DNA of 64,000 bases from Shewanella colwelliana ATCC 39565 (GCF_000518705.1 NZ_JAEC01000022.1:1-64000), one strand, 5' to 3'; shown: positions 44,088 through 57,481, counted from the first letter of the stretch. The notes: a model not told the origin generated them from the letters alone. Numbers and translations are program-made.

Positions 44088-45917
44088 ATGCCAATCATGC
44101 CCAATACCATTGCTCCAAGCCCTTCACTGCAACACTTCTATATCTCTGAAGAGCAGTCTATTTATCTGTTAAAAGCCGACGATGCGCGTAAACATCGCGC
44201 CTGGATCCGCCTGTGTAAACAGCAATTGAACAAATTGGGCTACAGCGATATCGAACTGGTCGGCAAAGGCGCTTACGGTTTTGTGTTTGCCGGAGTAGAT
44301 AAACAACACAATGCCCATGTGTTTAAGTTCTCAAGACTCACCTTGCCCCAACACATACAGGACAGACTGGAAGAGGAAGCTTTTATGCTCTCTCAGGTGA
44401 TTCACCCCAATGTGCCACCTGTAATTAAGTTTGAACATGTCGGCAAACAGGGCATATTAGTGATGGCACGAGCGCCAGGTGAAGACTTAGATAAACTATG
44501 CTTACGACATGGCGCGCTGCCAGTCTCAATGATCATGAGTATCGCTCGCCAACTCGCCCATATCGTGCAGTATCTACATCACGGCCGCCCATTGGTACAC
44601 GGTGATATTAAGCCCTCCAATTTAGTCTACGACATCCATAGCAATCACCTATCTCTGATCGATTGGGGCTCTGCAGTCTTTGCCCAGCGAGACGGTCAGG
44701 GCAAGCCTGTTAACGGTAATGTGATGGATCTAATGTCGAGCGACCAACAACACACTAATGCACGCATGGGGGATGTCTACTTTATTGGTGACGACCAGCT
44801 CAATGGCGCCCTCTCTAGCCCCCGTTTTGATGAACAAGGCGTGGCGGCAACCCTCTACGCATTAGCTTCAGGTCAAGCCAGCCGATTTGGCAGTAGAGTG
44901 ATCCCAGCCACCAGCATAGGCTTGCCAATTGAGCTAGCCAGAACCTTAGATGGTATGCTCAGCGATGACCCCGATACTCGCAATCGTGCTGGCGATTATT
45001 TTCTAAAAAGTATGTCCCACAGCCATAGACTGCACCTTCCTGACATAGCCAAGCCATCGATTCAGCCAGAGATACCAGTATGGGAGTTAACCCGTGGTAA
45101 AGATGTCGAAACGGTCACCTACAGCTCACGTAAGTCATTTCTCAAGGAACATAATGGCGACGACCCCATTGAAAAAATGGACGATCTTCAACTAGAGAAA
45201 TATTACCGTAACTTTATGGCAGGCATGGGCGATACCGAAAAAGGGTTTATCGCCGCCGTGGGGCGCGTGGGTCAATATTCAATAGTTGGTGGGCTTGCCA
45301 TCCATTGGCAGGAGTCGGGCGTGTATATCGACTCTAACCTTGCGACCTATAACAGCGAGGAAAAAGCCGCACTCATTTTGGCCGTGAACAATATGGTGAC
45401 GTTAGCGCGAGGCATCAAACGCATCGGTGTCTTTAAAGCCTGTTTCTTTAACGCTCGTGACACCTTACATCTCGAGCGTAACGATACCACCGAGCCATTT
45501 ACCCCTAGCGCCGATCAGCAGTTGCCTTTTGAAGTGGGCGATGTGCCATCACTCGAAGATAAATCACGGCTACATTCCTATTTCGAAGATGGTCGAGATC
45601 CCGATGAAAACTTAGAGCTGCCCAAGGAGATCATGACGGAACTAGGTTGGATCAACCAAATCCACCATACTGGCTGCATTATCTTTGAGGTATTACCTAA
45701 TCACATGAAAATTCATAGCTACTTAAGGCTACTCAACCCGAGGAAACAAGCGGCATTTCGTGCCAGTCTCGACCGAATTTTAAGTCATGTGGGAAAAATA
45801 CAAGGAAAGGGCGTCTCAGGGTTTATGAAACTCCCTTATAAGAATACGCGTCGCTTTAATCACTTAGATAGACTTGAAGACAACTTCTACCCTAAAAACC
45901 CCAAAGCGATGAGTTAA
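44088..45917 (+). CDS. Soluble Ser/Thr protein kinase with unknown C-terminal domain
   Basis: 609 residues, no membrane helix. The kinase domain (about 55-310) has the glycine loop VGKGAYGFVFAG, a Lys in HVFKFSR, catalytic HGDIKPSN (Asp 173) and LIDWGSA in place of DFG, all needed residues being present. After it, about 330-609 is a domain I do not recognise (KGFIAAVGRVGQYSIVGGLAIHWQESGVYIDSN...). Starts at 44088 and 44097 are both possible. No phosphatase gene is adjacent, though fxsA follows on the other strand only 4 bases beyond the stop. Confidence 0.88.
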   Translation: MPIMPNTIAPSPSLQHFYISEEQSIYLLKADDARKHRAWIRLCKQQLNKLGYSDIELVGKGAYGFVFAGVDKQHNAHVFKFSRLTLPQHIQDRLEEEAFMLSQVIHPNVPPVIKFEHVGKQGILVMARAPGEDLDKLCLRHGALPVSMIMSIARQLAHIVQYLHHGRPLVHGDIKPSNLVYDIHSNHLSLIDWGSAVFAQRDGQGKPVNGNVMDLMSSDQQHTNARMGDVYFIGDDQLNGALSSPRFDEQGVAATLYALASGQASRFGSRVIPATSIGLPIELARTLDGMLSDDPDTRNRAGDYFLKSMSHSHRLHLPDIAKPSIQPEIPVWELTRGKDVETVTYSSRKSFLKEHNGDDPIEKMDDLQLEKYYRNFMAGMGDTEKGFIAAVGRVGQYSIVGGLAIHWQESGVYIDSNLATYNSEEKAALILAVNNMVTLARGIKRIGVFKACFFNARDTLHLERNDTTEPFTPSADQQLPFEVGDVPSLEDKSRLHSYFEDGRDPDENLELPKEIMTELGWINQIHHTGCIIFEVLPNHMKIHSYLRLLNPRKQAAFRASLDRILSHVGKIQGKGVSGFMKLPYKNTRRFNHLDRLEDNFYPKNPKAMS

Positions 45918-45921
45918 ATGA

Positions 45922-46473
45922 CTATGCCTTGGGATCTTGCTTATCATCTAACTGATGTGACTCATCGCGCTTATCGGACGGGTCGGCCTTGTGTTCATAG
46001 TCGCCGTCGAAGGTATTACCTTGGTCACGATCAAAAGGTGAACGGCCACCAGCATTACCATTTGGCCCAAAGGGACCAGGACCGAAGCCCGCCTGAAAAC
46101 CGCCTTGGCTGCTAACCTTAAGCTGCATCCTTTTATACAGGTAACCCGCAACCGGAATCCGTGTAAAAGGTGTCAACAACAATAGGCCAATAAAGTCGGT
46201 AACAAAACCAGGTATGAGCAACATTAACCCTGCCACCGCTAGCATCATTCCCTCAACAATCTCTTGTCCAGGCGCTTCACCGCGAGCCAATTTTTGCTGC
46301 ACTTGCATCAAGGTACTGATCCCTTGACTACGGACCAATGACACCCCGACAACGGCGGTAAATATCACTAAACCTACGGTGGTCCAACTGCCTAATGACT
46401 CACCAACACGGATCAGTACATTCAACTCAATTACTGGCACCAGTACAAAGACGATTAACAGAATGAAAAACAC
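45922..46473 (-). CDS. fxsA: FxsA-family inner-membrane protein
   Basis: 183 residues. Membrane segments FFILLIVFVLVPVIELNVLI, TTVGLVIFTAVVGVSLV and GMMLAVAGLMLLIPGFVTDFIGLLLL match FxsA, named for relieving phage T7 exclusion by F plasmid when overproduced. The Gly/Asp-rich cytoplasmic tail (about 125-183) is low in complexity. In gammaproteobacteria the gene often lies near cutA and dsbD, as here, where those genes are divergent. Confidence 0.93.
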   Translation of the reverse strand: MFFILLIVFVLVPVIELNVLIRVGESLGSWTTVGLVIFTAVVGVSLVRSQGISTLMQVQQKLARGEAPGQEIVEGMMLAVAGLMLLIPGFVTDFIGLLLLTPFTRIPVAGYLYKRMQLKVSSQGGFQAGFGPGPFGPNGNAGGRSPFDRDQGNTFDGDYEHKADPSDKRDESHQLDDKQDPKA

Positions 46474-46745
46474 ACTGACCTCACATAATGACGTTATTTC
46501 TTAATTTATTGAAAACTAAATGGGGGCTATCGGGTCTACTTTCAAGTCCAGCATCGAAAACCCAGCGACTTTATGCCGCGCTCAATCTTGGATAAGCTCA
46601 CTATTTTAGCAAGTGCTTAATGCAAATCGCCATCAAAAGACGTAAAGTATGGCCAATAAAGTTAACCCGATAGATCATTAATCTTAGTCTATGCGTATTG
46701 ACTTAAAATAGTTTAAAAACACTTAATTGAGACCCAAGCATACCA

Positions 46746-47069
46746 ATGTTAGATACCTACCTACTGGTGATGACCAGCTGCCCCGATGACGCGACGGCTC
46801 GCACCATTGCCCATGACGTGATCGACGCAAAACTGGCTGCCTGTGCACAAATATCAGCGCCAATGACATCCGTCTATCGCTGGCAGGGTAAAGTCTGTCA
46901 AGAGAGTGAAGTCTCTCTTTCATTTAAGTGTCATAAAAGCCTCTACTCGCAATTAGCAGATAAGATCATCGCCCTGCATCCTTATGATGTACCCGAATTG
47001 ATTGCCACTGAAATTGTGCAAGGTTCGCCCGCTTATTTAGATTGGATAAAAGAAACCACACAACTATGA
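46746..47069 (+). CDS. cutA: CutA divalent-cation tolerance protein
   Basis: 107 residues of the trimeric, PII-like CutA family: TSCPDDATARTIAHDVIDAKLAACAQI, TSVYRWQGKV, SFKCHKSLY and HPYDVPELIA. It is linked to copper tolerance. The stop overlaps the dsbD start (ATGA), so the two genes are translationally coupled. The Shine-Dalgarno sequence before the ATG is weak. Confidence 0.96.
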   Translation: MLDTYLLVMTSCPDDATARTIAHDVIDAKLAACAQISAPMTSVYRWQGKVCQESEVSLSFKCHKSLYSQLADKIIALHPYDVPELIATEIVQGSPAYLDWIKETTQL

Positions 47070-48871
47070 AAAAATTCCTGTTCCTTATTCTCTCTTCTGT
47101 ACTCCTGTTAGCGCCAACGGTGCAAGCAGAGGGTATTTTCAGCAGCAATAAATTTGACTTCCTAAAGAATGAACCTAAGTTAATGCCGGTAGACGAAGCG
47201 TTCGTCTTCGACTTTAAGCAAGAGGGCGAGCGAGTCAAAGTCAGCTGGGTAATAGCCGAAGGCTATTACATGTATCGCGACAAACTAAAGTTTGAAGCCG
47301 ATGGCGCCATATTAGGTGAAATTCAATTGCCACGCGGCAAAGCGCATACCGATGACTATTTTGGAGAGCAAGAGGTCTACTACTCCTACGTTGAAATTCC
47401 GGTTGCCATCAAAGAAGCCTCGGCAGAGGGCACACTTAATGTGACGTTTATGGGCTGCGCCGAAGGTAAGCTATGCTTCCCACCAACCAAACGCAGTGCC
47501 ATTCTCAGTGAAGTCGCGCCCAACGACGGCTTGCTACCAGCAGCGACCAGCAGTGACATAGCAACAACGGCGCAAAGCAGCGCCCCGATCACTCAGCAAG
47601 ATAGCCTAAGCGCCATGCTATCGGGTGACAGCCTGCTATGGACCTTAGTGATCTTTTTCGGCTTAGGCATTGGTTTAGCACTAACGCCCTGCGTGTTCCC
47701 TATGTATCCTATTTTGTCAGGCATTATTGTTGGCCAAGGAGAAAAGCTCTCAACCGCTAAAGCCTTTAGTCTATCTATGGTGTATGTCCAAGGTATGGCT
47801 ATCACCTACTCACTACTGGGTTTAGTGGTGGCGTCAGCTGGGATGAAATACCAAGCGGCTTTGCAACACCCTGCTGTACTCATCGTATTAGCTATCTTAT
47901 TCTTCGTTCTCAGCCTATCTATGTTTGGTTTATATGATCTCAAACTGCCCTCTAGCTGGCAGGAGAAAATGAACCGCTTCTCAAACAATCAAAAAGGCGG
48001 CAATGTAGCAGGCGTATTTTTAATGGGCGTGATTTCAGGGCTTGTGGCTTCACCATGCACCACGGCGCCATTATCTGGTGCCTTAGTCTACGTGGCACAA
48101 ACTGGAGATTTAGTACAAGGTTTCCTTGCACTCTACGTACTAAGTATGGGCATGGGCTTGCCACTACTTGTCATTGGTTCCTCGGGCGGTAAGCTACTTC
48201 CAGGAGCTGGTGCATGGATGGATGTGATAAAGACCTTCTTCGGCTTCTTGCTCATCGCCGTTTCGATTGTGATGATTGGCCGCATCTGGCCGGGTTTAGT
48301 GTCTGATCTTATGTGGGCACTGTGGGGCGTCACCCTCGCTGGTTACCTGATGCACCAAAACAAACAGACTGAGTTTAACTGGAAACAAACCGTTCGCTCA
48401 GTCAGTTTGCTATTACTGCTGCTGGCAAGTTTCTCTTATGGTTTCCAAGCCATGATGAGTAGCTTAGGCTTTCAATCCCATGGTGCCATGAATACAGAGC
48501 AAGGGGTCACGCATAAAAAGATTAAATCGTTAGCAGACCTAGAAAATGAAATCGCCGCGGCCACAGCCCAGGGCAAACCCGTGATGTTAGATCTGTATGC
48601 CGACTGGTGTGTAGCCTGTAAAGAGTTTGAAAGCATCACCTTTAAAGATAGCGCTGTGCAGCAACGATTGTCTCAGATGGTATTCTTGCAAGCTGACGTC
48701 ACCAAAAATGATGCGGTTGATGTCGCGTTACTTGAGCACTATGACGTACTCGGCCTACCCACACTGTTGATGTTTGACAGTCAGGGACAATCGCGTGACG
48801 AATTACGTGTTACTGGCTTTATGAAACCAGAGGCATTTGCTAACCATTTAGATCTCTTACTAGCAAAGTAA
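47066..48871 (+). CDS. dsbD: Thiol:disulfide interchange protein DsbD
   Basis: 601 residues from ATG 47066, which overlaps the cutA stop as ATGA and gives a proper signal peptide (APTVQA-EGIF). Periplasmic DsbD-alpha with FMGCAEGKLCFPP, eight membrane helices carrying TPCVFPMYPIL and SPCTTAPLSG (the paired cysteines), and a C-terminal thioredoxin-like domain with DWCVACKEFE. It moves electrons from cytoplasmic thioredoxin to periplasmic DsbC, DsbE-type proteins and cytochrome c maturation, important in a cytochrome-rich organism. Confidence 0.97.
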   Translation: MKKFLFLILSSVLLLAPTVQAEGIFSSNKFDFLKNEPKLMPVDEAFVFDFKQEGERVKVSWVIAEGYYMYRDKLKFEADGAILGEIQLPRGKAHTDDYFGEQEVYYSYVEIPVAIKEASAEGTLNVTFMGCAEGKLCFPPTKRSAILSEVAPNDGLLPAATSSDIATTAQSSAPITQQDSLSAMLSGDSLLWTLVIFFGLGIGLALTPCVFPMYPILSGIIVGQGEKLSTAKAFSLSMVYVQGMAITYSLLGLVVASAGMKYQAALQHPAVLIVLAILFFVLSLSMFGLYDLKLPSSWQEKMNRFSNNQKGGNVAGVFLMGVISGLVASPCTTAPLSGALVYVAQTGDLVQGFLALYVLSMGMGLPLLVIGSSGGKLLPGAGAWMDVIKTFFGFLLIAVSIVMIGRIWPGLVSDLMWALWGVTLAGYLMHQNKQTEFNWKQTVRSVSLLLLLLASFSYGFQAMMSSLGFQSHGAMNTEQGVTHKKIKSLADLENEIAAATAQGKPVMLDLYADWCVACKEFESITFKDSAVQQRLSQMVFLQADVTKNDAVDVALLEHYDVLGLPTLLMFDSQGQSRDELRVTGFMKPEAFANHLDLLLAK

Positions 48872-48890
48872 CCTAGCGTTATTCATAACA

Positions 48891-48917
48891 AGCCTCCGCA
48901 AGGGGGCTTTTTTTATG
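48891..48917 (+). terminator. Rho-independent terminator after dsbD
   Basis: 7-bp stem AGCCTCC/GGGGGCT (one G-T pair) with a GCAA loop, then seven Ts. Confidence 0.9.
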
Positions 48918-49038
48918 GCGATGCCTCACCTACACACTGATAATTTATCTCCATGATCGATACAAATTTCATTTATAGTTAACAGAAATCTTATACAATA
49001 AGAGGTATTTAGTTCTTCCTGCCATAAAAAGGATTGTC

Positions 49039-50661
49039 ATGGAACCCGCTATACTCATTATCACCTTAGCTTGTGGCATGCTAGTCAGTCGTGTTGGATT
49101 GCCACCCTTAATTGGCTATCTGGTAGCTGGGTTTGTCCTGTTCTTATTTGGTATCGATGAATCAAGCTTACCTCTGCTTGAGCAGCTGGCCAATCTCGGT
49201 GTAACGCTGTTGTTATTTGCTATTGGTTTAAAGCTCGATATTCGTAGCTTATTTAAGGCCGAAGTCTTAGCAGGGTCCAGCCTACACTTGATGGCATCGA
49301 TGCTATTTTTTATTCCTCTGCTTAAAATCTTAGGTTTACTGGGCCTAGAGCAACTCACGGGACTAGGATTACACCAACTGGGTTTATTAGCCTTTGCCTT
49401 GAGCTTTTCCAGTACTATCTTTGCCGTAAAAATCCTTGAAGATAAGGGTGACATGCAGTCATTGTATGGTCGTGTGGCCATCGGTATTTTGATTATGCAG
49501 GATATCTTCGCCGTCGCCTTCCTGACCATATCAAAAGGAGATATCCCATCGATTTGGGCCTTAGGACTGTTATTACTGCCTTTTGCTAAACCTATTATTT
49601 ATAAAGCCTTTGACCGAGTCGGCCACGGCGAACTCTTGGTACTCTTTGGCCTGGTGATGGCGTTAGTATTAGGTGCTGGACTGTTTGAGCTTGTGGGGCT
49701 AAAACCTGACCTAGGCGCCCTGATCATCGGTATCTTACTGGCTGGCCACGCCAAATCCTCTGAGCTAGCTAAGTCGCTGTTCTATTTTAAAGAACTATTC
49801 CTCGTCGCCTTCTTTTTAACCATTGGCCTTAATGGTTTACCAAGCTTTTCAGACATCGGGCTTGCATCCTTGTTAGTGATTATTGTGCCGATCAAAGTGG
49901 TGCTATTTCTCTACCTACTCACCTACTTTAAACTGCGCTCACGCACCTCGCTATTGAGTTCTATTACCTTAGGTAATTACAGCGAGTTTGGCCTAATTGT
50001 GGCAGCAGTAGCAACAAGCAAAGGCTGGCTGCCACCACAATGGATGATCATTCTAGCCGTGGCCTTAAGTTTAAGCTTCCTCGTTGCGGCACCGTTTAAC
50101 ACCGCATCGAATCGGTTATACCAAAAGTTTCAGTCTCGGCTGCAAAAGCTTGAACGTCATCCACTGCACCCTGAAGATAGACCTATTCGCGTTGGTAACC
50201 CTCGCTTCTTAATATTAGGCATGGGACGGATCGGTAGCGGTGCTTATGACGAACTCGCCAATAAGTTTGATGGTGAAATTCTCGGTATTGAGCACAAACA
50301 AGAATTGGTCGATTTCCATAAAGATGCAGGCCGTAACGTGGTTAAAGGGGATGCCTCTGACACTGACTTTTGGGAGAAGCTCGACAAGGCTCCTAACCTA
50401 GAATTGGTGCTATTAGCGATGCCACACCATATCGGTAATCAGTTCGCCGTAGAACAGTTAAAGCGGCTCGATTATAAAGGAAAGCTCAGCGCTATAGTGC
50501 AATACAGCGAAGATGCCCTCTCGTTAAAAGATTCGGGGGTCCACAGTGTATTTAACCTCTATGAGGCTGCGGGGGCGGGTTTTGTTGATCATGTAATTCA
50601 AGAGCTTGAATCAGGTCAGCAGCATGAGGCTGATATTGCTGTCGAGACACAGAACACGTAA
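49039..50661 (+). CDS. KefB/YbaL-type monovalent cation:proton antiporter with TrkA-N domain
   Basis: 540 residues. An N-terminal membrane domain of about 12 helices (starting ITLACGMLVSRVGLPPLIGYLVAGFVLF) is followed, at about 390, by a TrkA-N nucleotide-binding domain (RFLILGMGRIGSGAYDELANKF). Compared with the first antiporter in this window it lacks the DD pair, having FAVKILEDKGD and LIMQDIFAVAFL instead, closer to YbaL/KefB. AAGGA lies before the ATG. Likely K+ or Na+ exchange gated by NAD(H). Confidence 0.9.
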   Translation: MEPAILIITLACGMLVSRVGLPPLIGYLVAGFVLFLFGIDESSLPLLEQLANLGVTLLLFAIGLKLDIRSLFKAEVLAGSSLHLMASMLFFIPLLKILGLLGLEQLTGLGLHQLGLLAFALSFSSTIFAVKILEDKGDMQSLYGRVAIGILIMQDIFAVAFLTISKGDIPSIWALGLLLLPFAKPIIYKAFDRVGHGELLVLFGLVMALVLGAGLFELVGLKPDLGALIIGILLAGHAKSSELAKSLFYFKELFLVAFFLTIGLNGLPSFSDIGLASLLVIIVPIKVVLFLYLLTYFKLRSRTSLLSSITLGNYSEFGLIVAAVATSKGWLPPQWMIILAVALSLSFLVAAPFNTASNRLYQKFQSRLQKLERHPLHPEDRPIRVGNPRFLILGMGRIGSGAYDELANKFDGEILGIEHKQELVDFHKDAGRNVVKGDASDTDFWEKLDKAPNLELVLLAMPHHIGNQFAVEQLKRLDYKGKLSAIVQYSEDALSLKDSGVHSVFNLYEAAGAGFVDHVIQELESGQQHEADIAVETQNT

Positions 50662-50723
50662 TTAACTCGACTTTATGTAGTTATCCAACAAAAACTTAAA
50701 TTGTATACATTATCCTAACAATC

Positions 50724-50770
50724 TTGTATTGTACTTGCCATCCTGCGTTTAGATGGGAAGTACAATACAA
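50724..50770 (+). promoter_or_regulatory. 19-bp-arm inverted repeat covering the start of the lac/gal cluster
   Basis: Arms at 50724-50742 and 50752-50770 pair at 18 of 19 positions around a 9-base loop. The left arm begins TTGTATTGTACTT; the right arm ends AAGTACAATACAA, whose last A is the A of the ATG start. The ribosome site GGGAAG lies in the right arm. It may be an operator pair or an mRNA hairpin that hides the ribosome site. Confidence 0.8.
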
Positions 50771-51759
50771 TGCAAACAACACATCTACCCACAAAAGTCA
50801 CTCGTTTATCGTCCCTTAAGGGGTTGATTAATGCCCTTACAGAGCGAAGCTACCTTGCGTTTTGCGCCATATTGGCCAGCGTTTATCCGCCTGTTTCTGC
50901 CTTAGCCAATGGCTATGACATCTGGCTCTACCCGTTAGAAGTTAACTCTAATGCCACCCAGCCTTGGGCATTAGGCCAAAAGGTAGCCATCACTAACCGT
51001 ACCGGTTATGACAATCAACCCAGTTTCAGTGCCGATAGTCAGTCGTTACTATTTACCTCTGATCGCGGCAGCCAACATAATGATATCTATCGCTATCATA
51101 TTGGAAACGCCAACCTAGAGCAGCTCACCCACACGCCTACAGAAAGCGAGTACTCACCACAAGCCAGTCGCAATGGAATTCGCTATGTTGTGGAACAAGG
51201 TGTTCCCCATCAAAGTGTGTGGCAACAAACCGAGCACCCTGATGGATGGTCACCGCGTGAGCGTGGCATTCAGTCGATGATCCCTTCTGGCTACTATGCC
51301 ACGCACGAGCAACTAGGCACCCTCATCTGGGCACGTTATGTCTACAGTCTCTACTTTGAGCCACTAGGTGCTAGCGCCGATGAACGCCATTTTGTCGTCG
51401 CTGGTGCAGGGCGTAGCATCCACGTGATGCCGCAACAAAACGCGTTTAGCTATCTACATAAACAGCCTGATGGCGATCGGGTAATTAAACGTTTCGAGCC
51501 AATTAGCAACACTCACCAAGCACTTATCTCTGTGAAACAGGGCAGCGAAGATTATGGCTGGAGCAGTGACGGTTGGATTTTTAACATTGAGCAACAAACA
51601 CTAAGGGCGTGGAAGTACCAATCACAGCCCAACAATAATCGATGGCAGATGGTGACAGAGCTTGTGGCCCCTACGCCATACCATCACTCGCCTTCACGTG
51701 TCGCTATCAGTCCCGATAGCCGTTATATCGCCATCGTCTGGCAACGCAAGGAGCACTAA
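50770..51759 (+). CDS. Periplasmic PD40/TolB-like beta-propeller protein
   Basis: 329 residues. A hydrophobic segment near 30-45 (YLAFCAILASVYPPVSALANG) is a signal peptide with an unusually long basic N-region. The rest contains PD40/WD40-like blades, clearest at TNRTGYDNQPSFSADSQSLLFTSDRGSQHNDIYRY and RVAISPDSRYIAIVW. There is no enzyme motif. Its stop abuts the lacZ ATG directly, so both are cotranslated, and I infer a role in galactoside binding or in assembly of the exported beta-galactosidase. Nothing more specific can be supported. Confidence 0.78.
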   Translation: MQTTHLPTKVTRLSSLKGLINALTERSYLAFCAILASVYPPVSALANGYDIWLYPLEVNSNATQPWALGQKVAITNRTGYDNQPSFSADSQSLLFTSDRGSQHNDIYRYHIGNANLEQLTHTPTESEYSPQASRNGIRYVVEQGVPHQSVWQQTEHPDGWSPRERGIQSMIPSGYYATHEQLGTLIWARYVYSLYFEPLGASADERHFVVAGAGRSIHVMPQQNAFSYLHKQPDGDRVIKRFEPISNTHQALISVKQGSEDYGWSSDGWIFNIEQQTLRAWKYQSQPNNNRWQMVTELVAPTPYHHSPSRVAISPDSRYIAIVWQRKEH

Positions 51760-54927
<3,168 letters not shown>

Positions 54928-55006
54928 GAACTGGCAAGTCACCGCGCCTAAAGTCAGTTATTGATAAAGCGCTAGGTGAAGAGACGAATAACAACAAAGG
55001 ATAGAC

Positions 55007-56434
55007 ATGGAACAGCTAATTCAGATTGCGATATTTTTTGGGCTAACGGCACTCGTCGGCATAGTCACCTATATTAAGTGCCGCAAGGTTACACGAGATA
55101 ACAGTGACAGCCGTGACTACTTTCTCGCAGGTGGTGGGCTGAGCTGGATTGTGGTGGCAGGCTCATTGATGATGACGAACATCAGTGCCGAACAGATAGT
55201 GGGAATGAACGGCGCGCAAACCTTGCTGATTGCATGGTGGGAAATTGCCGCAGCAATCGGACTCATCATCCTAGCGAAGTGGCTGATCCCTATCTATTAC
55301 CAATATAACTGCACTACAACCACTGAGCTGCTGGAGCGAAAATACAATGACAAAGGGATCCGTGCGATGGTCTCTGTACTGTTTATGCTCGGCTATGCCT
55401 TCATTCTTCTACCCGTTGTACTTTATACCGGCTCACTATTTATGAAGTCGATGTTTAACCTCAGTATTTCAGTGACCATGCTGTCTTTAATCTTCGCGAT
55501 TGTTGGCGCAATATATGCGATTTTTGGCGGTTTACGCGCCATTGCGATCTCTGACAGCCTTAACGGTATTGGCTTGATCTTAATGGGGATTGTAGTCTCC
55601 TACCTCGCAATGCATGCTATCGACTTTGATCTCTCTGGCATTCCACTCGAACGCTTAACCTTAGTGGGCGACAATGATTCAGATATCCCTTGGCATACCC
55701 TACTTACAGGCATGATCTTTATCCAAATTTTTTATTGGGGGACTAACATGGTGATCACCCAGCGAGCGCTGGCGGCAAAATCAGTTAAAGAGGCCCAAAA
55801 AGGCTTATACGCGGCCGTAGTGATGAAGCTGATAATTCCACTCATTGTGGTACTTCCAGGCATTGTAGCCTTTAAACTGTATGGCGATGTGGGCGATGTC
55901 GCTTACGGTAAATTAGTCGGCGATATTCTTCCTAGCTGGATGTCAGGAGCGTTTGCGGCGGTCCTCGCTGGCGCGGTGCTGAGCTCGTTCAACTCTTGCC
56001 TCAATTCAGCCGCAGCACTTTATACTTGCGATATCCATCAAAACTACATCAATGCCAATGCCGATGTACGAAAAATCGGTACGCGAGTGGCGCTCATTTT
56101 CACATTAATTTCAGTCGCTTTGGTACCCGTTTTTGCACAATCAGAGAGTATTATTGCCTTATTGCAACAGCTGAATGGGCTTTACTCTATGCCGGTGCTG
56201 GCAGCCTTTATTTGTGCCTTGGTCTTCAAAAATGTCAATGCAAAAGCGATAAAATGCGGGCTAGTGTTTGGCGTGCTCCTTTATGCCATATTCACTTTTG
56301 TTTGGAGCCCACTGCACTTTATTCATTTAATGGCACTAACCTTGGCCGCTACCATCATAGTCACATTGGGATTAAGCCAGTTTGTCTTTGGTCAGCAATC
56401 CAGTCACCATCAACCGATCCCGGCGGCAGAGTAA
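55007..56434 (+). CDS. Sodium:solute symporter (SSS family), probable galactose transporter
   Basis: 475 residues, about 13 membrane helices. It begins QIAIFFGLTALVGIVTYIKCRK, with the first-loop SRDYFLAGGGLSWIVVAGSLMMTNISAEQIVGMNG, characteristic of SglT-type sodium/sugar symporters, and continues with FGGLRAIAISDSLNGIG and AAVLAGAVLSSFNSCLNSAAALYTCDI, which include the conserved sodium-site serines. Location between lacZ and galT makes galactose (or lactose) the likely substrate. It replaces the E. coli LacY/GalP system. GalT follows with no gap. Confidence 0.9.
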   Translation: MEQLIQIAIFFGLTALVGIVTYIKCRKVTRDNSDSRDYFLAGGGLSWIVVAGSLMMTNISAEQIVGMNGAQTLLIAWWEIAAAIGLIILAKWLIPIYYQYNCTTTTELLERKYNDKGIRAMVSVLFMLGYAFILLPVVLYTGSLFMKSMFNLSISVTMLSLIFAIVGAIYAIFGGLRAIAISDSLNGIGLILMGIVVSYLAMHAIDFDLSGIPLERLTLVGDNDSDIPWHTLLTGMIFIQIFYWGTNMVITQRALAAKSVKEAQKGLYAAVVMKLIIPLIVVLPGIVAFKLYGDVGDVAYGKLVGDILPSWMSGAFAAVLAGAVLSSFNSCLNSAAALYTCDIHQNYINANADVRKIGTRVALIFTLISVALVPVFAQSESIIALLQQLNGLYSMPVLAAFICALVFKNVNAKAIKCGLVFGVLLYAIFTFVWSPLHFIHLMALTLAATIIVTLGLSQFVFGQQSSHHQPIPAAE

Positions 56435-56437
56435 TTG

Positions 56438-57481
56438 ATGAGCGAATTTGATCCGACAGAGCACCCGCAACGACGCTTTAATCCACTCAATGGTCAATGG
56501 GTATTGGTGTCGCCTCATCGGGCGAAACGCCCATGGCAGGGGCAGCTTGAAACCCCAAAGTTGCCCGCAAACGTTAGCCATGATCCTGAATGCTATCTTT
56601 GTCCTGGCAATCTGCGTATCAACGGCGAACGTAATCCGGACTACACACAGCCCTTTGTGTTTACCAACGACTTTGCGGCATTGGCCGACAACACCCCAGA
56701 GTACAAGAATGATGATCCACTCTTTGGTATGCATTCGGTATCTGGCACTAGCCGAGTGATCTGTTTCTCTGCCGATCACAGTAAAACCTTGCCTATGCTC
56801 AGTGAAGCGGAATTAACCCAAGTGATAAAGGTGCAAGCTGAACAAGTTCAGCAGCTAAGCAAGCAGTACCCTTGGGTTCAAGTCTTTGAAAACAAAGGTC
56901 AAGCCATGGGCTGCTCAAACCCTCATCCCCATGGTCAAATCTGGGCCGTCAGTGAACTCCCCAACGAAGCCCAAGCAGAGAGCCTCAACCAACTGGATTA
57001 CCTCAACAAGTATCGGCGCTCCTTGCTACTTGATTATGTGGAGCGTGAACTTAACGCGGGTCAGCGGTTGGTTATAAGTAACGATGACTGGGCGGTGGTT
57101 GTCCCTTGGTGGGCGACCTGGCCATTTGAAACCCTTATTTTACCAAGGTTTGGTGTCGGCCATCTGCACCAACTCACTGCATCACAACAGCTCAGTTTAG
57201 CCGTGATAATCAAATCTCTGATGACCCGTTACGACAACCTGTTTCAGACCAGCTTCCCTTATTCAATGGGATGGCACGGCACCCCCTTTGATGGTCAAGA
57301 CCACCCTGAATGGCAACTGCATGCACATATCTATCCGCCGTTACTGCGCAGTGCCAGTGTGCGTAAGTTTATGGTGGGCTACGAGATGTTAGCTGAATCG
57401 CAGCGCGACTTAACACCAGAACAGGCTGCTGAGCGTCTACGACAGCAGAGTGAGCAGCATTTCCAACACCCTAATAGTTAA
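56438..57481 (+). CDS. galT: Galactose-1-phosphate uridylyltransferase
   Basis: 347 residues from ATG 56438, giving [36 protein letters not shown], co-linear with E. coli GalT; an in-frame TTG lies 3 bases upstream, right after the symporter stop. The catalytic loop is [12 protein letters not shown] with nucleophile His 165. Zinc-site elements (CYLCPGN near residue 50) are present. It exchanges UDP between glucose and galactose phosphates in the Leloir pathway. Confidence 0.96.
   Translation: MSEFDPTEHPQRRFNPLNGQWVLVSPHRAKRPWQGQLETPKLPANVSHDPECYLCPGNLRINGERNPDYTQPFVFTNDFAALADNTPEYKNDDPLFGMHSVSGTSRVICFSADHSKTLPMLSEAELTQVIKVQAEQVQQLSKQYPWVQVFENKGQAMGCSNPHPHGQIWAVSELPNEAQAESLNQLDYLNKYRRSLLLDYVERELNAGQRLVISNDDWAVVVPWWATWPFETLILPRFGVGHLHQLTASQQLSLAVIIKSLMTRYDNLFQTSFPYSMGWHGTPFDGQDHPEWQLHAHIYPPLLRSASVRKFMVGYEMLAESQRDLTPEQAAERLRQQSEQHFQHPNS

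Noticed and set aside
55996..56451. 151-codon frame overlapping the symporter gene
   Set aside because: Out-of-frame reading of the symporter's 3' part; Cys/Leu-rich noise with no homologue that I recognise.
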